Shown here in pieces: positions 34,520 to 45,581 of a stretch of DNA of 64,000 bases. Numbering within the stretch: position 1 is the first letter of the stretch; every line of letters begins with the position of its first letter. This DNA comes from Saururus chinensis (taxonomy: Eukaryota; Streptophyta; Magnoliopsida; Piperales; Saururaceae), in the NCBI GenBank assembly GCA_035235625.1, contig CP141143.1:14429092-14493091 (forward strand), in the 5' to 3' direction. Position numbers and translations under genes: made by a program. Under the pieces are notes generated by a model, which ran no database searches, had not been told where the DNA came from, and saw only the letters and a program-made list of their open reading frames with translations.

Positions 34520-36636
34520 TTTCATTACTGGGAACCTTGTATATCATTTGAGAAATGGCTGAACGGATTGACCTTTTAAGGATATTAATGTTTGAAAGTT
34601 TAGCTAAAGTTAATTCTTTTTTTTAAGAATTGTATCTTGCCTTGGGCCTGTCCTATCAGAAGGTTAGCTAGCTGATTAAACAGCTGATGTGCATCTGATG
34701 TTGAGTTTCAATGCGGTCTCTGACTTAGACTAATACCCTAGTTTAAGTACAAAGACCCAATATACTTCTGAACAGGCTGTGGCTACTACTATAAAATCGT
34801 TGGGGAGGACGAATTATTTAATTGCGTTTATTCATTTTGGGCTAGTAATACCTGTCGTAAGAATGATAATTCTTAGATTTAGCTTCTTCAATGGACTTTT
34901 GAGTTCTAGAAATGTTTAAGATCGAAGCAAATGCAGTGTAATTTTGCATGAATTGCTGTGTCATAGTTGTCGCCCCGTGTGTACCTACTTTGGCTCTTGT
35001 TGTCTGAAGGGTATTGTGATCAATTATGGTACCGGGGTGTTTTATCAGTCTTTTGACATTTGGCCAAATCTCGGGAAGACATGAACGAAGAAAAGGCAGA
35101 GTCACTCACCGATCCTTTTTTTCCAACAAAGTGGGGGGAATAAGGGTTAGGTTAACAATAATCTTTAGCTTGAGATTCTATTGGATGTTTTATGTTTGAC
35201 TTGACTCTTATGCCTTATCTATCATTTTCTCTTCTTAGATGCCTAATAGACGCTCTCTTGCCCATCCTTTAGTTAACATACGTTGGCTAAAATAGTCCGC
35301 AGAACTGCTAAAAGTTCCATTTTAGGTGAGATGGATCAAGTATTCAAATTACGGGTAATTTATTTTTCTTTCTGTGATTCACTTTTTGTTGCCTTTGAAA
35401 TTTCTCTTGAAAAATTGGTTGCCGCTTTTCAGCGTTTCCGTATTACAATGATTATATTTGCTTGGTCTGTTTCTCACATTATTTGCGTTGTTTATTTCAT
35501 ATGTGAATATGACTATATTCCTGCTACAGGCTTGTATCTTACAAACGCACACTAAGTGACATATACAAGTATCGAGCTGTCTACTGACAGATGCTGATTT
35601 CTAAGATGTTTGAGATATGTCAGACGCCGTTAAAGAGTTATAAAGGGTCAGAATATGTTGGAGCAATAGAACCAAAACAAAGATGACGGCACAGCTATGC
35701 TGAGAACCAATGTATGCTTCAATCTAGGAATATACTACAAGTTATGATTTGCATTACTGTAATACTGAACAAAAGTCCTATTTATACTAGAATTTGCGTT
35801 ATTTCCAACAATTTAGCCATCATAGCTGAATGGGTTTTTTTTTCATTAAGGCCGACATCTTATGGACTTTGATATAGTCTGTAGTTAATATTATATCATA
35901 TGCACCCCACAAAATTAAGTTTTAATTGGCAAAATATAATTTACAATACGCTGAGTTGGCCACTCTGGAAGGGATGCTTCGCAAATAATTGAAGCCTTTT
36001 CTTTCAGAACGCTTCGGAACTTTTAGGCTCAATATGCTCAGGATTGTGTTTCTTTGATCTGCCTTTCCTTGCAAAAGCCAGGACAGATAACTACGAAGGC
36101 CAATTGTAAGGAGACACGCAGTCCACTTGATCATCAGAACAATGCATGTGCAGTCCTTGCCAATATGTGCATCTAATCTCCTCAAGAAACTGCAAGAATG
36201 TTAAAAGGGGCCATGTCCTGTCTTTCCATTATGCATTGTACTTGGCCAAAGAATACAAGCTAACAACACCAAACCAAGTATTCTTCAACTCCTCCCAAAA
36301 AAATCAAGTCATGACGCGTCTTTTCGCTTCTACTCCATTAAAACGAACCCATGCCCAATTACTGGGGCAAACAATTCAAATCATAATATAAATTTATAAT
36401 CAACGACAAGAAATCAAAAGCGATGATGACCGTTCAGAAACCTGTGATCCACGCCATGACGCCACCGATGTGAAATCATAGTCCACGCCAAGATGCAGGC
36501 CTCATCCCTTTCCCCACTGCCCTACCGCGAACGCTGTATTGACTCAGCTCAGCTGTCACTTTTGGCTCCGTTTGGGCTCCTTGAAGTGACACAAAGCAAC
36601 CTTTCCCCCTTCATGGGATCTGCGCACTTTCATTGA
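34520..36636. other. Intergenic between PIFI and PDCT (convergent); no gene seen
   Basis: Two kilobases without recognisable coding sequence. Both genes end towards this interval, so it holds their 3' ends; scattered open frames (for example 34,842-35,105 and 35,922-36,185, minus) match nothing I know. Confidence 0.4.
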
Positions 36637-37649
36637 TCAACTGATGCGCCTGTACTGGGCAGCCGCTGCGGCCGAATCAACGGCCACCTGATCTGGGTGT
36701 CCTCCGACATGGGCGAGGCAGCCTCTCTTCCTGCTCTCTTCGTACTTGCCGGCCAGAGAGTCGAAGAGGTAGCCCGCCCCCACACCCACGGCCAGGTCAA
36801 TGGTGTAGTGGCCCCTGGTGGCCAGAAGTCTCACTCCTTGCAACACGTTCAGCGTATCGAATGCCCAAGCCATCTCCTTCCTGTTGGTACGCCGCATGTC
36901 CAGTGACGCAATCACCGAGCCCGCCACATGACCGGAGAAGAAGAGGAAGAATGACACATTGCCCACCGGGAAATCCACGCCGGAGCCCAGAAACCCCTGG
37001 ACACAAACGAGAGTATATTTTGTTTAATTCCAGATTTTTTAAAATTTTCCGAGGGCTGCTTGTTGATCTACCTGTGGTAATGGGAGCTGGGTGGAATACC
37101 CCAGGATCCCTCTGCACGTAAACATGAATAGGGCGGAGATGGTGGCTCTTGGCCTCCCCTCCACCAGCCATGTCCACAATATGTAGGTCGTCTGCATGCC
37201 CACAAACACCTGGATGCATGGCAGAATCATCAGATAAATGAGGTCTCGTAAAGATGTAGTTCCAGACTACAAGAATGGGTTACGTATGGAATGGCAGTTA
37301 CCGTGTTGAGGGCAGCAAGGGCGGTGTTGAGACGGGGCCTGAAGGCGAGGACGCGTTGGAGGGGGAGCGTGAGAACAAAGCCCAGATCGAAGGGAGGGGA
37401 AGAGGGCGGGACCATGCGGAGGGTGTACTCGACGCCCATGAAGAAGAGGAGGGAAACGGCGAAGACACAGGGAATGGGGTGGTAGCGCACCAGATCCACC
37501 GCGTCCTCAGTGGTCCACGTCATGAAGGAGGGCTTCTCGCCGGGAGAGGCCGCCGGGCTCCTCTGTTTGGTGGCGGTGGGGGGCTCTCGGGGTTTGACAG
37601 CCCGCTGGTTGCAGGGCTGGGGGTGGTGGGCGCCGTTAGAAGAGGCCAT
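36637..37649 (-). CDS. ROD1: Phosphatidylcholine:diacylglycerol cholinephosphotransferase (PDCT, ROD1)
   Basis: Three exons (37,302-37,649; 37,072-37,209; 36,637-36,996) give 281 residues. Apart from a variable Pro/Ser-rich N-terminus, the protein follows ROD1: YHPIPCVFAVSLLFFMGVEYT, FDLGFVLT, VFVGMQTTYILWTWLVEGR, FMFTCRGILGYSTQLPLPQ and FLGSGVDFPVGNVSFFLFFSG. The lipid phosphatase/phosphotransferase catalytic residues would be H185 (SGHVAGS), H225 and D229 (GHYTID). The enzyme, a multi-span ER membrane protein, moves phosphocholine between PC and DAG and so feeds polyunsaturated DAG into seed oil. Start: the ATG at 37,649 lies ~65 bases after a TATATA box (37,713-37,718); another in-frame ATG at 37,733 is upstream of that box and was rejected. 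The Ala-rich C-terminus after KYEESR is lineage-variable. Confidence 0.93.
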
Positions 37650-37712
37650 GTCGGGCGGAGAGAGAGGGAGATAAGAATGCAGGCAAGTTACGGATGGGGG
37701 CGATAGAGGAGT

Positions 37713-37719
37713 ATATAAG
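37713..37719 (-). promoter_or_regulatory. TATA box of PDCT
   Basis: CTTATATAC on the minus strand, ~65 bases before the PDCT start codon; places transcription start near 37,685. Confidence 0.65.
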
Positions 37720-37749
37720 AAGATGGAGGGCAACGGCGCACAACAAGTC

Positions 37750-39460
37750 AGGGGACGCTTTTCAGTAACATATTATCGTAGAAAAGGAAGCATGAGAGCC
37801 TGAGATCTATGATGCATATTCTAGAGTTTAACTAGGCTCAGGAGAATTAAGGGCTCTATGCGCCGTTTAATTAGGCTCATTGTTAGTGGAGAATTTGAAA
37901 AACGTTTTCCATATAAAAAATGTTCATGTTTCTTGTTGAAATTAGTAAACTAGGATGGTGCTCAATTGGTCACATGCCAGTTGGGCTTCACATTTCCTTT
38001 TCAAGCATGCCCAAGAAACAAGAATAAGTAGATTTGCGTGTAAAATGTATATTTAATGGTATAAGGTAATGTTTAATCATGATGTTTATCTAGCTAGCTT
38101 TACAAACGTGTCATGTGGTCAACATAATGTGCAAGTAACTCCTTATCTACGATAATATTTATATAAGTCTGAAACACGGCGCTAATATTTTCACAACAAA
38201 AATACCTATAAAAATTTAAAATAAAAATTTATATAAGTTTTAATTGGATTGGATACGTGCCTACTTCTTAAGTCCAACCAAAATTTATGTATGAATTTTT
38301 ACAAATGTATTTTGTTATCGGAGTGTCAGTGTTCACTCGTGCGCTGTTGCGTACCTAATAAATTCTCCTTGGTCCTGGCCGTGATGTCTGTGAAGTGTGA
38401 ATTCGTGTAAGAACAAACCGTACAACTGGCCACTTGCATTTTTAGAAGGATCATTGGTGTCTTCATTCTTATGGAAGACTCCAACTCAAACGTGCACTTC
38501 TTTGTTGTGGTTAACCATTCTTGCCGAGAAGTGAGGCCACCAGCCAATGCTGGTTGCATTGGTCGGATGTATACAGCTGTATGCGTTCTTCGAGACCCCT
38601 GTGGGATCCAACTTCCAAGGCCAAAAGATTAGAATAAAGCTAAAGGTTGAGACGTTTGTTGTCTTGCTGATGGTGTCGAACGAGAGTGCAAATGAAACTT
38701 GTGATGAATGAAAACTGAAAAGGAGGACAGTAACAAGTCACACTAATCGGTGAGGAGTTAACGAGTAGGATGATAATACGTACCGAAGTTGCCAGGGGTA
38801 GTTGTATCATAATTATAGTGTTGATGATCATCCTTTTCTTCTTTCTTTTCTTCAAGAGACCTTTTTCTTCTTTGTTTTTTTTAACCCTCAAACATAATGA
38901 CAAAGTTATGTGAATTTTGTCATACAAAATTGAAAATTGATGATATGGACTTTATGCGAAAACTTTCAACCCCAAATTTATCACACTCTAGTTTGTCCTA
39001 TTTTTTTTCTTTTTGTTCCATAAACCGGTTTTAGGTGGATTTTTGGGATAAAAGTTTATTAATGAGTTTATTTTTGGGTCTCCCCATATTGAAGTTCATG
39101 TCAAGTTTCCCCGGACCTTCTTAATGATTCGTATTCTCCTACGGCCTTCGTGTTGCCCTTTCAGCCGGATTTTTTCTAATTTTCCTCTCTTTTTTTTAAC
39201 AGAACCAAAATGACCTTTGTCCAAATTGAATCACCCGATCTTGTCACTATGCCCTCGTAACGGAAAACTATCATTTCCTATATTGACAGAGATAGTCATA
39301 TTAAAATAAATAATAAATAAGATAGTCATTAACCAGTTCCTACAGGATCAAAACTCTGCCGAAGACTCACAGGTCTATACGTAGGCAGGGCCTACTGGAC
39401 ATAAAGCTTCAAAGAGATTATTGCATAAAAATTAGAATAGTAATGTTATATTAACTTTAG
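37750..39460. other. Intergenic, PDCT upstream; no gene seen
   Basis: AT-rich with no recognised element or coding sequence. Confidence 0.4.
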
Positions 39461-39465
39461 GTTTC

Positions 39466-39560
39466 ATACGTGATGAACCTACTACTTTATCATAAAATTG
39501 TTGATTAGTGGGGTACTTTCTGTAGTGTTTGGAGGATGAAGTAGGTTCATCACGTATATA
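39466..39560. repeat. Short inverted repeat, ~20-bp arms
   Basis: ATACGTGATGAACCTACT at ~39,467 is mirrored by AGTAGGTTCATCACGTAT at ~39,541, about 55 bases apart. It could be the decayed core of a MITE. Confidence 0.65.
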
Positions 39561-40880
39561 TCCTCACGTCACTATAGCATTTTTCAAATTAAAAGGAGAT
39601 AAGGAAAGTAGAAACTTTCCCATACATGAAACTTTTTTTATGTTAAATAACAAGGTTGTCTTTAGAGAAGGTCGAAGGGGTGTGAATATAAGAAGGTCCA
39701 TGTTTAGTTTCAACAGGGGCATCCCCGTAAATCTAATTGACCTTTTTGCTAGAAGGTGGCGATCATTCTTAGGTGCAATTGTTCTTGTGGGTCCATTTGA
39801 TAAGGCTAATTAAGAGCTGAATCTGAAAATCAACTTCATAGAACGACTTTTTAGACACTTCACATAGCGTAGGATGATGCCTAAAAAGCTCATGAGACCC
39901 AAAAATAAAGCTGGTGCAATCAGCTACTTTTTTGGACTTTTTTATCACCCATTTACATAGAGTTTTCAGCTAGTTTTGAGGTCTTTTTATAACGGGTGTT
40001 GCTATCTTACGTCACTTTTTTTCTATCAAAATCTTACACATGATATCTATTTTGTCCATGTAATCAAAATTTGGAAGGTTTAATTAGACATAAATTAATA
40101 TAGGAATATGAGTATCCATAAAAAATGGCCACATGTTTTATCACATGGCCTCAGTAGTGCAAGCCACGGATGGATAGGTCGTGTAAAACAACTGTCGTTG
40201 TAGGCCATGTCCACCTTATCGTCGTCTCGTGGGGGAACCGTCGCCCATGAGAAAAATCATTTAGTTCTCCAACAGTGCCACATGAAATTTAAATTTACTT
40301 TCAGGAGTTGTATCAATCCAAAGGTTGAATTGCTTCTTGGACGCCGTTCTCAAACGGAAGGGGAGCCTCTTGGAGGGGAGGGATTTTCTCAAGGAGTTAA
40401 TATGGAGAGTGGGGGGATAGGAGAATATTAGAGTTGGGGATGATAAGTGAATTCTTAATCCTATGTCCCCCCTTTCCGCTCTGGGTCCTAATGCTAGAGT
40501 TTGCGACCATATCGGCGATGGAAAGAGAGCCTCATATTTGAGTCTTTTGTCCCCATGGATCATAGAGCAATCTTGCAAATCCCCCTGACTCTCATTTGGG
40601 CAAGGTCGCAGTTTGAGATATTCAACTTTTCTTTACCAAGATCAACTTCAACTTGGTTGCGTCTCCTATTGAGGTAATCTTTTTCACCCTCTCTCGTCAC
40701 CCTTCCGTTTCTGTCTGCTTGGTTTCCATTTTCGCCTTGGCTTGGGAGTTGAGAGTATGGCATTGCCAATGCCGGAGTGTTCGGAGGGCGGGTGGCTCAT
40801 GGTTGACTTTGATAAGTTATCCTCCTTTTTTTTATGATTCCGTTGAAAAGCTCAATGTCTCTTGCCATGTAACGGGAAAG
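39561..40880. other. No recognisable gene; possible retroelement interior
   Basis: Moderately GC-rich between 40,200 and 40,880 with overlapping open frames on both strands but no known domain. It may be the remains of the element whose LTR follows. Confidence 0.35.
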
Positions 40881-41499
40881 TGTAATGTCCCGTTTTTCAA
40901 TTACGTCTAACCCGATTGACTAAGGATAATTATAAAATTTTAATAAGTTTTAAAAGGTTGCAAATGATAAAATCTCTATATATTGGTAGAACTCTAAGTA
41001 ACGAACATAACGAATTAATTAACGTGAAAAACGAATGTCGAGAGAGAAAGCTACAACTTTGGGAAATGTGCCACATGGGTGAAACCCACTTAAAAAGTGA
41101 GAGATGACCTACCTTTATGTAATCTAGTTTTTAAGGGTTCATTGATATGAGTCTATCAGTATAAAAAATGCATGATTCTGACTTTAGGATAAGAAGTTAT
41201 CGCATTTTGAAGTTAAAAATTATTTAAATAAAATAATATGAAAAAAAATAAAGAGGGGTTGTTGATGCCAGTGTTGGTATCAACTAAGCCATGTGGTGCG
41301 GGGTCCACACCATGCATGTGGCCCACACACACGAGTCCACCATCTGCTCGCGGACTCTTCCCTATATATAAGGAAGATATTCTATTTGAGGAGAGTTCTT
41401 TGGCCCGTTTTGAATTCTATTTCGCCATTTTCAGAGATGTTCTTAGCTAATTCAAGATTGTTCTATAAAATGAAAGTGTTCACTCTTTAAGTTATTAAC

Positions 41500-42015
41500 T
41501 TTAGAGAGGGGAAATGGCGCAAAGCATGAGGAGGCTTTGTCTGATGCCCTTGGGCAGAAAGAGGGAGGAGTGGCGCGAAGTGAGATGAGGAGGCTCTATC
41601 CTTCACTATCGGGTTGCATCAAGAGAAATGACCCGAAGTAAGAGGAGGCTCTGTCATTCATTAACATGCCATGCAGTGAGATATATGTCCCCTAGTAAGG
41701 GGTGGTTCTATCCATCGCTTACAAACATTAAGAGAGAAATGTCTCTGGGTAGGGGAAGTTATGTCTGTAACCTACGGGCGCATAGAGACAAAAGTGTTTT
41801 TGGGTAAGGAGAGGTTTTGTCTGCCGCATTCGAGTCTACAAAGAATTATGTGTCTCCGGGAAAGGGGGGGTTTTGTTTGTTGCCTTTGCACTAAAGAGTG
41901 AAGAAAGCCCTAGGAAAAGGGAGCGTCTGTCTGCCGCCTTTAGGCACAATGAAAAAAATGTTCCAGAGCAAGAGAAAGTTTCGCCTGCCGTCTCTGAACC
42001 TGAAAGAGAGAACAC
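41500..42015. repeat. Degenerate tandem repeat inside the LTR, ~9 units of ~52-62 bp
   Basis: Each unit has the form 'GAGAAATG-C(T/C)C-GGGTAAGGGG(A/G)GG-TTTTGTCTGCCGCCTT-GGGC'. Clear units start near 41,505, 41,568, 41,629, 41,680, 41,732, 41,790, 41,840, 41,895 and 41,950. Copies differ widely, so the array is old. Confidence 0.6.
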
Positions 42016-42367
42016 TACGAAAGAAGAAGCAACTCTGAATACCGCTACTTTCGAAACTATAAGAGAATAAACATTTCTTATCTCTAATTTTATATATGAT
42101 TATATGAATACATATGCTAATTAAGATATATGTGATGCTCCAATATGTTCTGATATGCTTTGATATGATAAGCTCTATTTTGATGTGATATGCTCTGATT
42201 TGATCTTGTATGATTGGATAGATCTAATATGATCTGATGTGATTTGATATAATATAAATTGTTTTGTTGTGTTTTGCTCCGCTTTGTGATAAAGCAAAAT
42301 GTGTGATTTCGCTGACTTGTTAATTCCATTTAACTCCGATGATTTATAAATTTTTTGTTTAACTTCG

Positions 42368-42391
42368 ATATATATATATATATATATATAT
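42368..42391. repeat. (TA)n microsatellite
   Basis: Twelve uninterrupted TA units. Confidence 0.95.
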
Positions 42392-42698
42392 TGACGTATA
42401 TAATTTTATACCACTTGATGCATGTATTAGTCATTAGTAGAATTACATTCCATCAAAATAGAGCTTTGTAAATGTATTGGATAACATCTACAATATTATT
42501 ACAATACGATCAGATCTAAATATAAAGTAAAATATAATTTTATTATTGCCTATGCACATCGAACTGCTTAAGCACTATAGTGCATAGAGGAATTTTACGG
42601 CTCTCATGTATAAACTCTTAGTTAATTTTAAAAAAATTATAATTTGATTTTGTGTCCCGAACCCCAATCCTAGTCGGTTCTTGGGCCAGGGTATTACA

Positions 42699-45581
42699 AA
42701 AAACTTCCTCTCTGTTGGATGTTTGTTGACTCCTACAAAGTGGGAGCTCATCCTATCTCACAGGAGTACGAATAATTTATCATGTTACATATATATCGTA
42801 ACTGGTTTTGGAGGAAAAAAATAAAAAAATAATGTCATGAAAACATAACTATTGTATGACTTTATTTTTAAGACAAACTATAATATGAACTAAATAATTT
42901 TTCATGTTATGGATATGTTGTAACCGGTTTTCTTGCCCCCTGCCCTGGGATCATTTTGGGCCTATTGTTAAAAGGAGCAGAAAAAAAACTCCTCTGTCAA
43001 AGCTCATCAACTAGAGTAATTTAGTTCATTTTGAAAAAATAAATAAACTCGAGGGAGGGAGTACTTTTCATGTTCACATTAAATTAATCTGTTTGGGAGC
43101 TACAAAATATGTTTGAAGTAGGGTTTTTGGGCGCTTAGGGTTTCTAAGCAAAAGAGAGAGGTGAAGTCAACTGATAATTGATAATATTTTTTTATATTAT
43201 TAACTGATAATCGATCAAAGGGTTTACGATCGTTTCGGTATATATCATCGACGCATACTCATATCCATAATCATCGATACTATCATCCATATCGATATTA
43301 CCTTCCATATTTAGAAGTTATTTGGCCGATGGCTTTCGTGAAGTTGGGTGTCCACTCCTTGTATATTATGTCTAAGGCGGCCATGGGCTTTTTTCTCGTG
43401 GTGGTAGTGGTTTATTTGCTAAGGTGACAGTGAGGCATTCAAGAAACGAGTTAGTGCTGCTAATGCGGTATACATATAATCTAAAATTTAATGTATGAAA
43501 TATTAAAAGAATAAAGGCGCCCATCTTAAAAAAAAAAAGACATGGGCTGTCATCAGTGCAGATCTGGAGGAAAAGAATAAAAAAGTGTCAGGAAAAAGGA
43601 ACTATTGTATGACTCTTTTTTTTAAGACAAACTATTGTATGACCTAGATAAGTTAATACTGTGTGCGGTCTCGTGCCTTCTCGGGCATGGCTATAAGGTC
43701 ATGCGGGGATCACAAAGCTGAAGTGAACATTAGGAATGGGGGACTCCCCTAGGAGTCTGTCCCCAAAAGATCTTAAGCAGCTTGGATAGGCCGAAGGGCC
43801 TTTTGACGTCTTGTTGGTAAGGATGCGTTTTGATTCTCTTCCAATTTTTATTATAACTTGTCCAAATTTGGTCCTAATGCCTGCAGTTGGAACGTTAGTC
43901 TTCCTCTGTTTAACTGATCATTAACCTCGTCTTCCAGTTGCTGATAAGCTCCGATTTCATGTTGTACACAGTTATCATGCAATGAAATTTTGCTAGTGTA
44001 CGGACAAGTAGTAAGTAAAGTACCGGATGGAATTCTTTGCCTGCTCCTGAAAAGCCTGAGAATAATTTGAGACGAGAACAAAAACTTACGGAATTTATGG
44101 GTAAGAAGACTAATTTGAGACTCATATACTACTCATCTGCTTGTCGCCCTTGCCTACAAGGTTTTTCTCTCTCCTTCCACAGCACAACAATATTCATTTT
44201 GTGATGAGGAGTCCATACCCCCTCTTTTAGCCCGCCCCAGCTCTATAAAGTCGGTAAATATTTACTGGCTGGATATACACGGTTGGTGGATATTCATAGA
44301 CTATATTGAAGGGGTGAGTTGGCCAAAAAATAAGGTGGAACACTCCTCATCCTTGATTCAGTAGCAACGTTTCACCAAAATAGAGAATAGATATTGAGAA
44401 CTGCCGGTTCAGTGTCACTTGCCAGTCTAAACAGAGTACTCCCTCCGTGCACTGATGTGTCTGTTTCACCTCCCATGCCTTTCACATTTCCACTTCTATA
44501 TGCCATCCCTTCCACCACCCACCTCTTTTTTATTTTTACGACTGCTGTTTGACAATGAATACGTATAATGTCCGTCTGGTGCAGCAAAAGAATTTGTTGC
44601 AATTTCACTCACACGCAATTATCTTTCCATCGGTGCACCAACATGCGAATAGGACCAAAATAGCGGCCACCCCTCGCTTCCTTCATCAGTAGGGTCACGC
44701 CAAGCAAATTTGCACGGGCTAAACGGTTAGAGATAACACCCACCATTTCATAGTTGGAAGTCAGAAGGTTGGACTACCGAAAGAGAGAGGCGAACTCAGC
44801 CGGGTGCAACCTCATGGAGCTTAGAATGGAAGCAGGTTTAGATGCCGAATGAAGCAACAATGATTTAGATACTTTTCAGCGGTTCAATAAAAATTATGTT
44901 CACGTTGTTTCCTTAATTTCTACTTTCCCGCAAATGGAAGGAACTGGAATTTGAGCTACTAGGAGTTGTTTACTGGTTCAATTTTTTTTTGTTTTGCATT
45001 AAAAAGGCGAGAATTGTAGTACTTAACGACAACGGGGGTCGTACACTTGCTCGGCCAGTGAAGTCCATGGAGTCCAAACTCTTAGACCAGCTCTGCCAAA
45101 CTCACACAGGGAAGCAGTGCAGATGCTGAGGACTGCATCAAACTCAAGTCTATGGAGTTGGGAATTACTCATTACATAACAAAAAGAAAATTGCATGAAA
45201 CAAATTGACACTAGATAAATCTCTCAAATAACACACCATCTGAATCTGATCAACATTTCATCAGTAAGAATTGAATTGAACAAGCCGCTCTTCCCATTTT
45301 CCTCTCCTCCCCTCCCCCAACCCGCATGCAATCGCATTTCACCGGGTCAGCCATCTGACCACACAGCCGCAGCCGCTTCTCCCAACCATCTCTTTTGGGC
45401 ATAAACACAAACATTTGGTGGCACACTGGGCGAATGGAAGAAACTCGTTCGACATGAAAAGACACGGAAGAGGGAACAGAGCACAAAAAGAGAAACCTAG
45501 TCCCAGCGAAAATTCGAATAAACATCAAGAAAATTTAGTTTATACAAAAAATAAAAACCGGCATCAATCAAAATACCCAGC
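42699..45581. other. Intergenic repeats: a ~90-bp direct repeat, Stowaway-like scraps, possible gene fragments
   Basis: A block with ACTATTGTATGACT and TTTTAAGACAAACTAT occurs at about 42,820-42,900 and again at about 43,570-43,655. Stowaway-like half ends occur at ~43,055 (GAGGGAGGGAGTAC) and ~44,436 (CTCCCTCCGTGCAC). A minus-strand open piece at 43,851-44,000, QHEIGAYQQLEDEVNDQ then LNRGRLTFQLQALGPN, looks protein-like but has no identified family or gene structure. Nothing else is supported. Confidence 0.4.

Larger units (their letters stand above)
40881..42698. mobile_element. LTR-like element, 1.8 kb (TGTAATGTCCCG...GGGTATTACA)
   Basis: Starts TGTAATGTCCCG and ends GGCCAGGGTATTACA, the imperfect inverted ends seen in plant Gypsy-type LTRs. 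It contains a TATATATAA box at 41,360-41,370 after a CTC-rich stretch, as in an LTR promoter, and a degenerate tandem repeat. No second LTR or coding interior is evident; the flanking pentamers (GAAAG and AAAAA) do not match well, so it may be a solo LTR whose target duplication has decayed, or a broken element. Confidence 0.55.

Noticed and set aside
34842-35105. Minus-strand 87-residue frame
   Set aside because: No recognisable domain or gene structure; treated as chance or an unidentified retroelement scrap.
43329-43427. 32-residue frame MAFVKLGVHSLYIM... with a hydrophobic FFLVVVVVYLL segment
   Set aside because: Too short, no relative recognised, and no promoter or splice evidence; may be chance or a decayed small membrane protein.
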